Origin: Wyeomyia smithii
Taxonomy: Eukaryota > Arthropoda > Insecta > Diptera > Culicidae
Direction: 5' to 3'
NCBI RefSeq assembly: GCF_029784165.1
Contig: NC_073694.1
Coordinates: 47,029,674 to 47,093,673, forward strand
DNA: 64,000 nt
Shown here: in pieces, positions 45,560 through 56,930 of the stretch
How the letters are laid out: each line of letters begins with the position of its first letter
Position numbering within the stretch: the first letter of the stretch is position 1
Notes under the pieces: generated by a model
What the model saw: only the letters and a program-made list of their open reading frames with translations
Databases searched by the model: none
What the model was told of the DNA's origin: nothing
Program-made: the position numbers and the translations under genes

Positions 45560-47440
45560 ATTGCCGCTACTTCATGGGTTTACCCTCACACGCACTGAGG
45601 AAATTACCCATGCAGCATCAATCAAAGTAGCCCATGAGTCAGCAGAAAAAAAAATGACAGCTCTATGAGTCGAACTCGAACAGTGGTGGCGTGAAGATTT
45701 TCCGTTCAGAAGTGTGCACGTTCAAAGTACGGTACTCCGTCGCGTTGAAACATTTAGCAATCTTGGACAGCAATCAGATTCTCTAAGGTCAGTATTCGAA
45801 AAAATGTACAAACCTTATCCGTGTGTATCTTTTTTGTCCGTGGGTAAAAATTGATGAAAAGCTGGGTATAACTAACTTGGAGTGTATTATTTACATGTGC
45901 AAAATTTAAAAACAACCACTGAACGGTTATTGAGACGTCATCGAAACAAAAAGAAAATCGCCAAAGATTTTTAAGAGCCGTCATGAAATCCTACTGTGTT
46001 CATGATATGGATCGGAAGATAACCCGGAATATGGGTGATTCCTGTCTTCTGATCCTACTGTCTCTTGGGTGGTAAAATCGTTTAGGGAGTCCCATAGGAC
46101 CATGGAAGAAAATCGGATACAACTAACCCTGTGGAGGCCCGGAAGGTGTTGGATTATTTCAAGCGTAATCCGAACCATTCGATTCGCGACGCGGCTCTGA
46201 AGGCAAAGTGTTCAGCCTGGTTCATTCAGCAAATTATGAAGGTAGCTGGGCTTCGTTTATTCAAGGTCCGGAAGGTATTGAACCGGCGTGATCAACGAAA
46301 CATGGCGCCAAATCCCGCGCAAGGAAGCTGTATCGAGAATGGTTTACGAAACTGATGTGCATGGTTATGGATGACGAAACATCAAGGCAGACGCAAAGTA
46401 CCGAGGGTAGAGTTCTACGTTGCCAAATCACGATTTGATGTTCGAGAGGACATCACAACGGCTACCTACCATCAACAGTTAGTTTTACCGCACCGAGTGC
46501 CTCCAGAAGCGTTTGTTGCCCTTCCCGCGGTCTCACGGAGGCGAGAAATTATTTTGGCCGGACATGGCATTATTCCATTACGCGCGATCGACGTTGGATT
46601 GGTACATATGTATTATTTCATTTCCTGAAAGTTTCAAGAAAATCCGGCTTGAAATAAGTTTTTGGTACACACTTTTGTCTGGTGCGTTTTTTTTTTTCGA
46701 GTACAGGCCTTATTGGACAGTAATCAGAGCATCGAAAAACAACCCGGTTCCGCAGGACTGACGATCCTGAGCGACAAGAAGCTCCAACGGATGCTGAAGA
46801 GGAAGACCGAGGGAAAAGTGGCTACATCGCTGCGTGCGCTTGGCCGGGTGGTCGGTGCAACTGGCTAAACCAGTGAAAAATTACCTGGCGAATATGGACA
46901 TACATGTCGTCTAGTCTCGGAGCTGCTGGCAATGACGCAGCGGCAGCAAATGAATAGAATGGTCTAGTCGATTTCCCTGGCGAATCACGACGTGGCGGTG
47001 ATGATGTACGGCGAGACTTATCCAACCATGGATGGTAATGTCTGGCAGGGCACTTCGTAGCTTTCTTCCATCACGAAGCATTGAGGTAAAATACATTTCA
47101 CAAACCAAGCTCCCCAAGAATGTGCTGCTGTGGCTAACAAGCAGAGATGGGATGTCAAAGCCGCTCTTCTTTCACTCCGAACTGGCCGTGAACGGAAAAA
47201 TTAATACTACGAAGAGGCTACCGGAAATTACGTCATTCATCAATAAATAAGACGCGATGTTCTGGCCGGATCTGGCGGCCACCCAGTACTCGAAGTGATC
47301 GTTGGGAGAGATGGAGCGGCTGCTTATCGATGTGGCTCCGTAGTCCGCCATGGCGAATCTTCTGGTTAACTACGTGGAATTTTTCTGCCAAATCTGAAGT
47401 AAAAAAAAAGATTTTAATTCGTTGTAGATGTGATTGAAAA
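45560..47440 (+). mobile_element. ITmD37E-like Tc1/mariner element (copy 2), interrupted
   Basis: The leader CTACTTCATGGGTTTACC and CAGCATCAATCAAAGTAGCC match copy 1 (7670-7735). The transposase start is followed by a foreign insert (45789-46707). After it the transposase resumes (LTILSDKKLQRMLKRKTEGK, then VATSLRALG at about 46769-46850) and decays through a first catalytic region MMYGET (MDDET in copy 1, so an aspartate is lost) to about 47400. Several stops; dead. Confidence 0.72.
45789..46707 (+). mobile_element. Second Tc1/mariner-type element nested in copy 2
   Basis: The ends CAGTATTCGAAAAAA and TTTTTTTCGAGTACAGG are inverted repeats. Inside is a broken transposase: the helix-turn-helix part (PTVSWVVKSFRES near 46050), then ARKVLDYFKRNPNHSIRDAA at 46137-46196, then GLRLFKVRKVLNRRDQRN, then MVMDDET near 46360 (first catalytic aspartate region), then VEFYVAKSRFDVRED. 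This is a different family from the host element. It is flanked by TTGGACAGCAATCAGA and TTGGACAGTAATCAGA, an imperfect 16-bp repeat that is not a standard TA duplication. Confidence 0.65.
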
Positions 47441-47629
47441 AGTGGCACATCTTGTCATATTTCACAGCAATAGTCCCGTTATAAGCCGAACCTCGTATTC
47501 AAAACACAATGAACTGACTTCAGTGAATAATTCGACTAGACCGACATTCCACATACCGACTTTTGAGTTAGTTCTATTCATGTTTAATCACAAACAGATA
47601 GCACATTTTCAAAACTCATCTCAGTTTTA

Positions 47630-48050
47630 AGGGTGCCCCAGAGTTCTCTTTAGGTCCACTCATTTTCATTTTGTATGCAAGCGACATTTCACTCTTGAAA
47701 AAGTAAAAAAAACTAATATACGCCAATATACGCAAACGACATGAAACTCTTCATAAAAATAACAATTTTAGTGACGCAGAAGAGTTCCAGGAAGAAATAA
47801 ATTTATTGTATCCCAAGACCATTTCTGAAATATTGTGACTTAGTAGAAAATCCTCATGGAGCCGTACATGAAGACCGCATTTTAATTTAGAAAAAGTACA
47901 TGGCTGCATAAATTCAACACTATCAATACCCGAAATGTTTAGATGGTTAGTTGCACAAGTTCGGAAATAATTTAGTACAATAATTTGTCGTAGAAGCTTC
48001 ACAATAGAGGCTAAAATATGTGCGGTTCTGTGATGATTACGGCACACCTA
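47630..48050 (+). pseudogene. Jockey/I-type reverse transcriptase fragment
   Basis: SLGPLIFILYASDI near 47650 matches the GVPQGS.LGPL...YTSD motif of RTs, and a shifted frame at about 47718-47790 gives IYANDMKLF, a mutated YADD box, then DAEEFQEEI. The remaining ~250 bp is frameshifted tail. Short and dead. Confidence 0.55.
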
Positions 48051-48059
48051 GCTTAAACA

Positions 48060-49677
48060 AGATTACACGTGAACGTTGATAAATAGAAAGCAGCAGCTGT
48101 CATCCTAGTTAGGAAAAATCTAATGAACGTTTCCATCCGGCCGGCCCCATCGCCACCGCACCGTCGCCACCGTCTGGCTCCCGGATACGTCTATTTATCA
48201 ACTGAACAAGGTGTCCTTATTCACAGCCATTCACGAAGACGGCTAAGCAACGGCTTAACGATCGCGCTGGGACCAGCAGCACCCTTTCACAGAAGAAACC
48301 TAGAGAGGTTGGAGGTGGATGATGGTGTCGTATTTACATGTTTGCTCTTCTTACTCCTTTGCTGTTTGCCAGGACACGCAGTGCGAGACTGAAATTTAAG
48401 GTTAATTCATAATTCCCTGTAACACGAAGAATCTTTTGCCATTCGCAAAGATGCTGGCGAAGATGACACCAACCCGGGTGCCCCGGTGCGAGTCGAGCCA
48501 GAAAACGAAATCCCATCCAGAAGAACAAAGGTCGGGGAATTTACCGTCTTCCCCAGTAGAGTCTGCCACTGCTGCCTGTCAACCTCTCCACTACTCATTA
48601 GTGAAAAATTATTAAATTCCTTAGAAACCCGGGTGCAAGTGAATTGTTGGTGCCACCGTTAGTGTTGGTCGCCCGGGAAGGATACAAATTGGTTCGGTAT
48701 TTGTTCTCATTCATCACAGTTTTAGCGCAAAGTTTTTGCATAAATATGGCAGAGTTGATCTGGTTGGTCAGAGAAACGAGAATCGTTTTAACATGTTCTT
48801 AAATGACAGATTTTTTATTTTTCTATACTTTCTGAACAAGTATATCTTGAACACTTTTGATATAAACAGTATAATGTTACTAAGAGAAAATTCCAGTTAC
48901 GGAATCAAATTGCTATCTATGCCGCTAAACCACTTCAAATGCCTCAGCGATGTTCACCTTTATTCAACCAAATCTCCCTTTCCGCCGGAGGCCACGAGAA
49001 AGAATATAATTAAAATTGAAACTCCCTCCGTCCGTCCCCTTCTACTCGAGTGAGGTCAACCGAACTGTTGCGTAAACCGGCGTAGTCCGATGGTGAATGA
49101 AAAGGAACGGTCCCAACCAGCTACTTATTACTCATTGTCTAATTGCCGCGAAGAAGTTGCTCATTTTCTTCAATTTTCCCTTACGCAGGGAAAAATCGCC
49201 CCAAAAAAAAAGAAAGCGGATCGTCTTTTAGGGTGTTGTAAAACGAGCGAAGAAAAAAAAAAGTTTTAATTCCCGGAAATTAAAATTAAGATTCGTAGAA
49301 TCTACCAAGCAAAAAAAGAACAACGAAGCTACTGTTTACAATTTATAATCCCTTGTTGAGTGTTCAGGGAAAGTCAGGGCAGATTTAAATAAGATGCTGC
49401 CGGCAAAAAAAACGAAAGCCAAAGCAAAAACAAACAGCAAAAGGGGGCGCGATTTTAAAGTGGAACATGTTAATGGAAGGAATAATGAAAGTGATAATCT
49501 TCTCCGGAATCTAGAAGACCATTGGGTTTTATAATGTTTTTTACCCCCAACACCGCTATAAATCTTTCGCCGCGAGATAAAACTTTACAACCCCTTGGAA
49601 CCCGCGTGTAATCAAGGGAAAAAAAAACCCTTTCCGACTGGTTCGATGCAATAAATGGAAAGTACACTTACACTTAC
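48060..49677 (-). other. Intron (or downstream sequence) of the Runx gene next to the exon
   Basis: About 1.6 kb of largely non-repetitive sequence directly 3' (minus-strand sense) of the Runt exon. It starts, in that sense, with the donor at 49677. GC-rich blocks at 48130-48200 and 48440-48540 are not flanked by splice signals. No further Runt exon (expected to begin with KSFTLTI-like residues) was found. Confidence 0.5.
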
Positions 49678-49894
49678 CCCTGCCACTACGTCCGACGAAA
49701 CGCAGATCGTTGAATTTGGCCACCTGATTTTTCATGATTGCAGTACTGTTCCGCAGTTCGCCGCAGAAGTTGTCGTCGTTGCCGGCCATCACCGTCACCA
49801 TGGTGCCATCGCCGACGTCTCCCAGTGCCACCACCTTGAAGGCCATCGGCAGGGTTTTATTCGAGCGCCAGTGCTGCGGCAGCACCGTGCAAAC
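49678..49894 (-). CDS. Runt-domain (Runx) transcription factor, internal exon
   Basis: Encodes 72 codons plus one base of the Runt DNA-binding domain, from VCTVLPQHWRSNKTLP through VTVMAGNDDNFCGELRNSTA to FNDLRFVGRSGRG. Runx proteins bind TGTGGT-type sites with CBF-beta partners and control developmental gene expression. The arginines that contact DNA in this family are present: HWR (residue 10 of the exon), LRF, VGR and SGR (65, 69, 72). The exon starts after a pyrimidine-rich acceptor (TTTTCTCGATCAG) and ends at a strong donor (GGG|GTAAGTG), phase 1 within the glycine of SGRG, an intron position also used in vertebrate RUNX genes. No stop or frameshift. Insects have several paralogues (runt, lozenge, RunxA, RunxB); CGELRN leans to a lozenge-like member but this is not decided. 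The neighbouring exons are outside the window or unrecognised. Confidence 0.93.
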
Positions 49895-52800
49895 CTGATC
49901 GAGAAAAGTCGGAAAACAACAAACCATTAAACTGTTTACCATCTTTTGGGCACGTGCAGCAAACAGCAGCAAACAGAAGTTTATTAAAAATACGATAAAT
50001 ATGCCACAATCCATTCTAACTAAAATAGTCAATTTAAAAGTTTAATATGGTGGGTAATACCAGGTAATCAGAAAAATCCTACATATACTATCATTTTGTA
50101 GGATTTTTATGATTGCCTACACGTGCTGTCGCAGGTGGAAGTACTGAATTAACTCGAACTTCGAACTATTTATTTTTTTAATAATATCTTGTAGGAAATC
50201 ACAACGTTGTATACTTTAAGTACATACATATAATTAGTGAGTCTCTCGAGGCAAAAAACCAAACTTCGAATAACAATTACTATGCTGAATGAAGATACAA
50301 ACTGAATTTTACCATTCCGGAGGGTTGAATACCCAGAAAAACCTATCATTTTACATTTTAGGTTCTTCAGCTCATTTCACACACAATAATAAATTTAGAC
50401 GAAGGTATATTTTTTAATTTCAGAGATAGACATTTTTTGACCTTCAGGATATCAGATTCGTCTTCATCAAGCATTACATTAGCCAAGCGCCTCCATTAAA
50501 AAAAGGCTACTGGAATCAAGTTTATGAAAAAGACTGTATACAGTCTGTATGACAGTTCAACTATTTCGGCTGTCATTGTATTGCACAGCCCTACCTGCTC
50601 CCCATACGTTCGGCCCGAGAGTAACTGACGACAGCACTTACATGCAATGCCAAACGGGGTGTTATTTTTCATCTCCTTATGTCTGTTGTTTCTCTTGACA
50701 GCCTATAATCTTCGACAGCGCGATGTCAGGTGATAATGATTCACGACAGTAAGGCCGATGCTATAATGAAAGTGAGATGGTGCGAAGCAATGGAATATAG
50801 AAAGGTACGGAGATGGTTTTAGTGTTAGGTTTAAAGGGCCCTTGTTTTGTCAGCATTGATGATGTAGAAGTTTAAAAACAATGTCCAAAAATCAATGTTC
50901 GGTACATTTTCCAAGAATTTTTCACAAGACATAAAAGTATTCGGCTGAAAAAGCCTTTCCGAGCAAATAAACAATGTGGAATACAATCTCAAATGACATT
51001 TGCTTGTTTTTGCAGATCAACGTCACAACCCAAAAGCACGTGGTTTTTGCCTGTTTTTCGCTACTAATACAGACAAGTGTCTTCTTCTTCTTCCTCATCT
51101 ATGTAAATCTCATTGGGTGCGAAGGACATATGAAACGGGTTGCTTTGTATCCAATATGCCACTGGCCTAAGAAAAAGGAGAAACGAAAAAGTGCGAGTCG
51201 ATGACAGCCGCAGCCGATCAGCAGGCTGTCAACAGCGCAAGCCAAGCCAACAGGACATCCTCAAGATGAGCAAACTAGGTTGTCATGTCCGAACGAACAA
51301 AATACATGCGCAAGAATGACCTGTCGTGTGCAACACAAGACAGTTTCGTTGCCTTGTGTAAGCTGTAGCTGAATGTGAGGTCTCATGAATAGCTTTTTTT
51401 TTTGTGTGAAAAAGTATTGTTTATTGTTTCAAAAAAAATATTTGCATGTTATACAGAAGCACATCTTATGTAAAACTCAAGCTCCCCAACATCGATTCTA
51501 CCGTTTACTTCATTAACGTAGGTGATGTATAATATGAAGAGTTTTAATATCTGTCTACGTTCTATTAGGCGTATATTTACCAAGGCAGGCCGCATTAGAT
51601 CGGCTTTCATTCATCGGATTCATGAGGCTGTTAGAGTGAAAAGTCGTCAGTATAGTTGACACTACAGTCTTTTTCCTAAGCCAGGAACACTATTTTTCGA
51701 AATTCAGAGGATCTTCCGGTTTCTTTAAATCTGTGAAAGTCGATCATATATTCCTCAGTATGGGCCGGTTTTGGAACATAACGACGTTCAAATACTTTGC
51801 TCAAATACTCCCCAATATAGGTATTTTCGGAGCTGAATGAACCCAGAAAATGATGAATTTTGAAATCCAATTCGCAACTTCCGGTCACATAACTGAAAGT
51901 TAAGAATGTTTAAATACTCCCCAATGCTAAAAATTCCAACCGTATGACGTCTTAAATCCGAAAATCGGAATATAATACCTTTCCGAAACTTTTTTCAATT
52001 ATAATTTGATAACGAAGAGTTCAATCGAGCGCTCGGGATGAAAAATGCGTTAGGAAAAGTTGTCAAAACTAGATTATTATGAAATGAAAATTCGAGGAAC
52101 ATTTTTAGTACAAAAACCTTTTAGTATAAAAAGCCAAGTTTTGGGTGTATCATTTTGGAATACGTATTCTTTGTACAAAGGAGGTGGTCATGGAACTATA
52201 GAAATTGGTAGGGGCAGAGGCGTAGCCGATGGAGGGGGGTGGTTAGAATTCAAACCCCCAGAGCTTTTGATATTTTTTTTCGGGGCAGACATTACTGCTT
52301 ATGCTAATCAAAACTATTCAAAAATTTGACCTTCAAGTTTCATTTAGCAGTAGGGAAAAGCATGGTCTTCTCTAAAAGAACACACAGAACTTTTTCATAA
52401 GGAAATCGATCCTAAAAACAAATTTTTTAAAGACAGCACTAGATCTTAAAGTTTCTTGCAGTTGTAAGACATTTGGTGTAAAAATATAATCGGAATATTT
52501 GAAAAATTCGAGGAACGACTTCCGCAAATCCGATTACAAAGGCTAAAATAGTCTTTTAGACCATTGCCAGAGACTTGTAACACTAGGGTCTCCGTTCGTG
52601 CGGAGAAAATAGTGATCATCTGGAATCAAGTCTGTTGCTAGATTGGTTTTATTAATCAAAATCTACTTATTGGAACCTCGGAGGAAAAAAACTTTTCTTT
52701 TTCCGATTTTGCTCCCTTTTTATTTCTTAACTATGTCCCTGTCACCTTTAGTTAGCTAGTCGTTGCCTACTTATTTCGCTGCTATGCGGACGTCGTTGGT

Positions 52801-53395
52801 TTTCTAACGTTAAACAAGGTGCCTAGTATCAGCACACTATTCCGGCGAAAAAAATGTTAGTAAAATATCAAACCTTGCAACGTAATGATGCATCCGTTGG
52901 CTGTCTGTCTGTCTGTGAGAATAGGGTTTTGTGTCTATAATTGATTCCGGGACTTTTTGCGAGAAGACCAAATCGTTCAATGAAATTCGAAAAGTCAATA
53001 TCTGCTGGCACCTAACTGTTTATGTCATGCTATAAACAAACAATTATTCGAATGATCTCAAATTGATTGTTTACTATGAAACGGTTAAATTAAATGGTAC
53101 GTGAGTTGCACGGTAAGCGAAATTGCTTATGATAGCAGGATAACACTTCATGACTTCCGAGCTCTTGGCCATATCTGGAGGCCAGTTAATTTTCGGAGAC
53201 CGTAACATTTCCAAATCAAAGATGGCGAACTGAATTTCTATTTCTAACAACGGCTTTTACCCGTTAACACACAAGTTCATTAAGAGGTTATATACTTTTT
53301 TGGTCGGGAAAAATGAGGGAAGTTTGAATCTATTTTTAGTGCATAGCACCATTTTCGTTGCATCAAAGGGGTATTTTTCTGAAAATACAGTTTAT
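49895..53395 (-). other. Upstream intron of the Runx gene, no further exon seen
   Basis: About 3.5 kb on the 5' side (minus-strand sense) of the exon. The frame stays open to 50032 but lies upstream of the acceptor and is not Runt-like. The region is AT-rich with few recognisable elements: a hairpin at 50071-50110, a hAT-like left end (CAGAGGCGTAGCCGATGGAG) near 52215 without a partner, and a (CTGT)n run near 52900. Confidence 0.45.
50071..50110. repeat. Short perfect hairpin
   Basis: AAAAATCCTACA and TGTAGGATTTTT flank a 14-base loop. Too short for a microRNA precursor and not followed by anything that explains it. Confidence 0.6.
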
Positions 53396-53399
53396 CAAC

Positions 53400-53890
53400 A
53401 ACAACAAAATACGTTTGATTTTGAGATATACCAATTATTACTGGAGTAATGGCCGTTTGCCCGAAACGCATTTCTTCGCAGAGGCTTGCGGTGATCCTGA
53501 TAGAGACTAAGCGGGTCAACGGAATTCAAAAAACTCATATTATTTCATTAGCTTAGAAGTGTGCCGTGTCCTTGAACGATCGCTTTTATGAGTATTTTGT
53601 TTTCAGTGCAAACGGGAACGTTTTTCCCAAAAAATGCACGTTTTGAGCGCTAAAAATTGCATCAATTTTTTTTGCGGCAAAATGTCACTGTATGTTTCAA
53701 AAAACGATCGTTCAAGGACCGGCGAATTTAATAACGAAAATTAAAATAAAAAGATGAAGAAAATCGGTTCAGTAGTTTTCCCGTAATCAGGATCACGGCA
53801 AAGTCATTTTTCGAAAAACACTATTCCGAGATAATCGCGTTAAAAGTTTCATGTTTAGCTTATGCGGCCGTAGCGAGGCGTGTTGCAAAT
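53400..53890. mobile_element. Diverged foldback element
   Basis: A central palindrome (TCCTTGAACGATCG at 53570 and CGATCGTTCAAGGA at about 53705) is flanked by further inverted matches (GCGGTGATCCTGAT near 53488; ATCAGGATCACGGC near 53786). The arms of about 200 bp are diverged. Non-coding. Confidence 0.55.
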
Positions 53891-53999
53891 CGCTATTACT
53901 AAGATCTTTATGAAAATTTGTGAGAATGTTCTGAAGATGTTGTAGTTCAAGATAATGTAATAAAAAAATTTTTGATTTAGTGAAAACGAACGAATCAAA

Positions 54000-54795
54000 A
54001 AAGAATATGCCTCCTCAAGCGGCTATAAAAATAGAAAAAAAAAAACAAGCTTGTCTCTAACTTCTAGGAGACAGAACAACTAGAAAAATTACATGATCAA
54101 AATTCAGCCAACCAGAACCAAGAAAAATTAGAAAAAAATACGAAACTCAAGAATTAACTATATCAAACTTAATATAAAATACCTAAAATCTCTTCAAACA
54201 TCTGAAAATACTTCGAATAAAATGAATGAAATCCGAAATCAGCTCCAAAATGGTCAAAATCCAATAATGGAAATAGTGGTTTAAAATGCTTTGATTAGAT
54301 GGAAAATGTCAAAACAAAATACGATAAAAAATTAGCCTTGTTAGGTACGGAAGAAACAAAAGAAAATATAAAATTGGCTGAAAATTTCTTAAAAATTACT
54401 ATGAAAAAACGAATAAACAAGAACAAATGGGAATAATTTGAAATTCGACACAAATTTGAAAAGTAATTCTAACGAGAGGAAGAAGCCGAATAGAAAATAA
54501 CTCAAAGTCAGCCTAACGGTTGAAGAACACTCCTGAATGAATAAAAGGGCAGAGCAGAGATTGATTCCAAACTAAGCTAAAAGTGGTGGAGCCACTAGAT
54601 GAATAAAACTAAAGACACAACTGGTTGCAAATTTAGCTAACAGCTTAGTTGGAAGTGCCAAAAAAAAGGTTTAAAAAAAATTTATGAAAAGGGAGTTAAA
54701 ACAAAGGTTATGAAAAATGATTTCAAATTAACCTGAAAAAACTCAAAAGTACCACTACTAACGAGAGAAAACAAAAAAAAAAAAGAAATTTATCT
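54000..54795. repeat. A-rich, purine-skewed tract
   Basis: About 800 bp in which the plus strand is dominated by A (many runs of 4-10 A) with few T runs, made of words such as GAAAAAAT, AACTAGAAAAATT and CAAAAT. It has no clear repeat period and no coding frame. Low complexity. Confidence 0.55.
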
Positions 54796-54799
54796 TATT

Positions 54800-55397
54800 T
54801 TATCTGAAATGTTTGAAATGTTCTCTACATATGAGCATGAGCATGATTGACCGCCCGCGGTTGCTACTCCGTTATTGCCAGGTCAGCTGTAATTACACAG
54901 AGAACCAATGGATGATGCTTGGGATTAACATTCATCCTCAATGTGTAAAAACTGGTGACCTTAATCTTTATATTAGGCAATACCAGTGCCGGCCGCATCC
55001 GAATGCAGGTCAAAGAAGGAGTGTGTATAGGAATATGTTGACATGATACTCGCTTTATTGGAAGCCGAGAACACCTCTGCACTTCCACGAAAAATCACTG
55101 GGATGTTGAAGAGAAGGGCAAGGCTTGCAGCAGGTCTCGTTTTGGTAAACGATGCGCTGAGTTCTAGTACCGGGTTCATAATAACAAATATCGCGCGTAC
55201 GAGTTCATTGTATCTTCTACGGAAATCATAACGCGATCCGAACTCATTCCGGTTGATGATGTAACACCGCAAAAATAAAGCGCACGCTAGGATACCGGAC
55301 CTATGACTCAATCAAGACAGACTCAAAGATTCGAAAATCTGTTTATGAAGTCATTATGCAACAACCGAAACGTATCTCTCATTGATTTTTCTCACAA
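54800..55397. other. Unassigned moderately GC-rich block
   Basis: Contains an open minus-strand segment (54973-55311) with no recognised family. It sits immediately before the LTR candidate and may belong to the same element. Confidence 0.35.
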
Positions 55398-55769
55398 TGT
55401 TACGAAAGCTACGAGAGTTGAGTCTACGTTAACGCCTCGCCACTCCTATCACTTCTTCGTGAAGTGACCCTCTTTATACCGAAAATTATAACACGGTGAT
55501 AACCAATCTGTAGAAAATACGACCTCATGAAAGGTATCGACGCGAAGTCTGTAGATATTCGGTGACCGTCGACTAACGACGTTTCTTGTAAATTGTTCGT
55601 CTGTTCTTGAAAAGCGATTTCCTGATTTGAGACCGATTTAAAGCAGAAATAAACAATAAAGTGTTATTAGGGCCACGCACAGGTGTGTGTGTGTGTGTGT
55701 GGTATATTCTAGTGAAACGCAAAATGTTATACTACACTATGTGGACGATTTGAACTAACATATTATACA
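55398..55769 (+). mobile_element. Possible LTR (BEL/Pao-like) or solo LTR
   Basis: 372 bp beginning TGTTACGAAAGC and ending in CA (ATTATACA), followed by GTTGGGTCACTAC, which resembles the primer-binding region after BEL-type LTRs. Inside are a TATA-like CTTTATACC near 55474 and poly-A signal-like AATAAACAATAAAG near 55648, then a (GT)n run at 55685-55701. No second LTR, gag or pol lies nearby and no 5-bp duplication was found, so this remains a proposal. Confidence 0.35.
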
Positions 55770-56344
55770 GTTGGGTCACTACATTTCGAAAACATTTATA
55801 TGAGCAGAACTCTCCCGGGCCGGAGACGCGTTTACACCGAAGCATTATGCACGACCGCTCAATCCACGCCTACCGACGGAGACGCTCGGGAGCACGATAT
55901 TTCACGCCGATTCTCTATTAGCTGTTAATGCGAGCCCCAATAATTTAAAAAATGCAAATATGCAAATTGACTAAAATATATATCTTAAGTTTGTTGACAA
56001 AATGCCAAACTAGTCATAATTGGGACATAGTATACAAAAACCTCTGCTCAAAAGCTAGAAAAATCGAAAAAATTGAATCATAAGATTTCGACTTCGACTA
56101 GCATCAATGCACCATACTCCAAATTCCATAAACCACACCAGTACTCTCTGGGTGAAAACATCACTTTCATTTTACCGTTTCGATCTGCGTCTATGAAAAT
56201 TTGACATATTTAACAGAAGTTTGCTATGGAGTAAAAATAATTATTCAAAAGCTAGTGAAGCCATAAATAGAAACGGAATAACAATGGATATCAAAACAGA
56301 GTCATCAGATATATTTCAGTTTGGAATTTCAAGACATTTTTAAT
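55770..56344. other. Unassigned AT-rich stretch
   Basis: No feature recognised. Confidence 0.45.
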
Positions 56345-56724
56345 CAGTGGCGTCTCGTCCTATTGTGCACTACGTGCACTACACCAGGTGTTGTTGGTGG
56401 GGGCTTCATACCAATTTCAAGAATAACTAACAAAATCAAAAGCTAAAAAATCCATCAAACAGTATCAATGATCAACTAGTATTGCTCGCTGTGTACCATT
56501 TCTAGCGCACAAAATGAAAAAAATACATGTGACCCACCCTACCATAAGTTAACTCTGGAAATCAATGAGTGATGCGAACGAGAGGCATAAAACAGACCAA
56601 AAACCACTCTGCGCAGTGCACTTATCAATGTACACAATATTGTTACGTATCTACAATCTACATACAGAGCGTGCACGCTGTGGCCAGTGAATTTGGTTTG
56701 CAAGACCGTGCACTCACGCCACTG
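56345..56724. mobile_element. Possible short hAT-like element, CAGTGGCGT ends
   Basis: The left end CAGTGGCGTCTCGTCC and right end TGCACTCACGCCACTG share nine terminal bases inverted, plus nearby GTGCAC words. Such ends are common in hAT MITEs. No 8-bp duplication flanks it (TTTTTAAT against GGGGGGAC), so either the right boundary is wrong or it is rearranged. Confidence 0.35.
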
Positions 56725-56930
56725 GGGGGACGGGAGGGGGTTGTGTAATGTCCACGGTCCTTACAAAAAAAAAAAGAATTTATATTGGCATTTGTCCACG
56801 GGGGGAAGGTCAAAATCGTTAAAAATCTGTCCACGTGGTATGTGGATGGCCCCTCAGTGAACTTGAAGAGATGAGAACAAACATTGAGAGCGTTTAAATT
56901 TGACAACGTTGTACACTCTCCGCGTGTCGC
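56725..56930. other. G-rich spacer with a MITE-like end
   Basis: Contains poly-G blocks and GTCCACGTGGTATGTGGATG then GCCCC near 56830-56855, the style of one end of a known arthropod MITE group. The partner end is not visible. Confidence 0.35.

Noticed and set aside
48123..48392. Pro/Arg-rich open frame near the Runx exon
   Set aside because: No splice or start support, no recognisable domain; GC-rich patch explains the open frame.
49895..50032. Extension of the Runt frame upstream to a Met at 50032
   Set aside because: The extra residues are not Runt-like, and a good acceptor (pyrimidine tract plus AG) sits exactly where homology starts.
52215..52330. hAT element starting CAGAGGCGTAGCC
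   Set aside because: Only one end is visible; without a partner end or target duplication it was not called.
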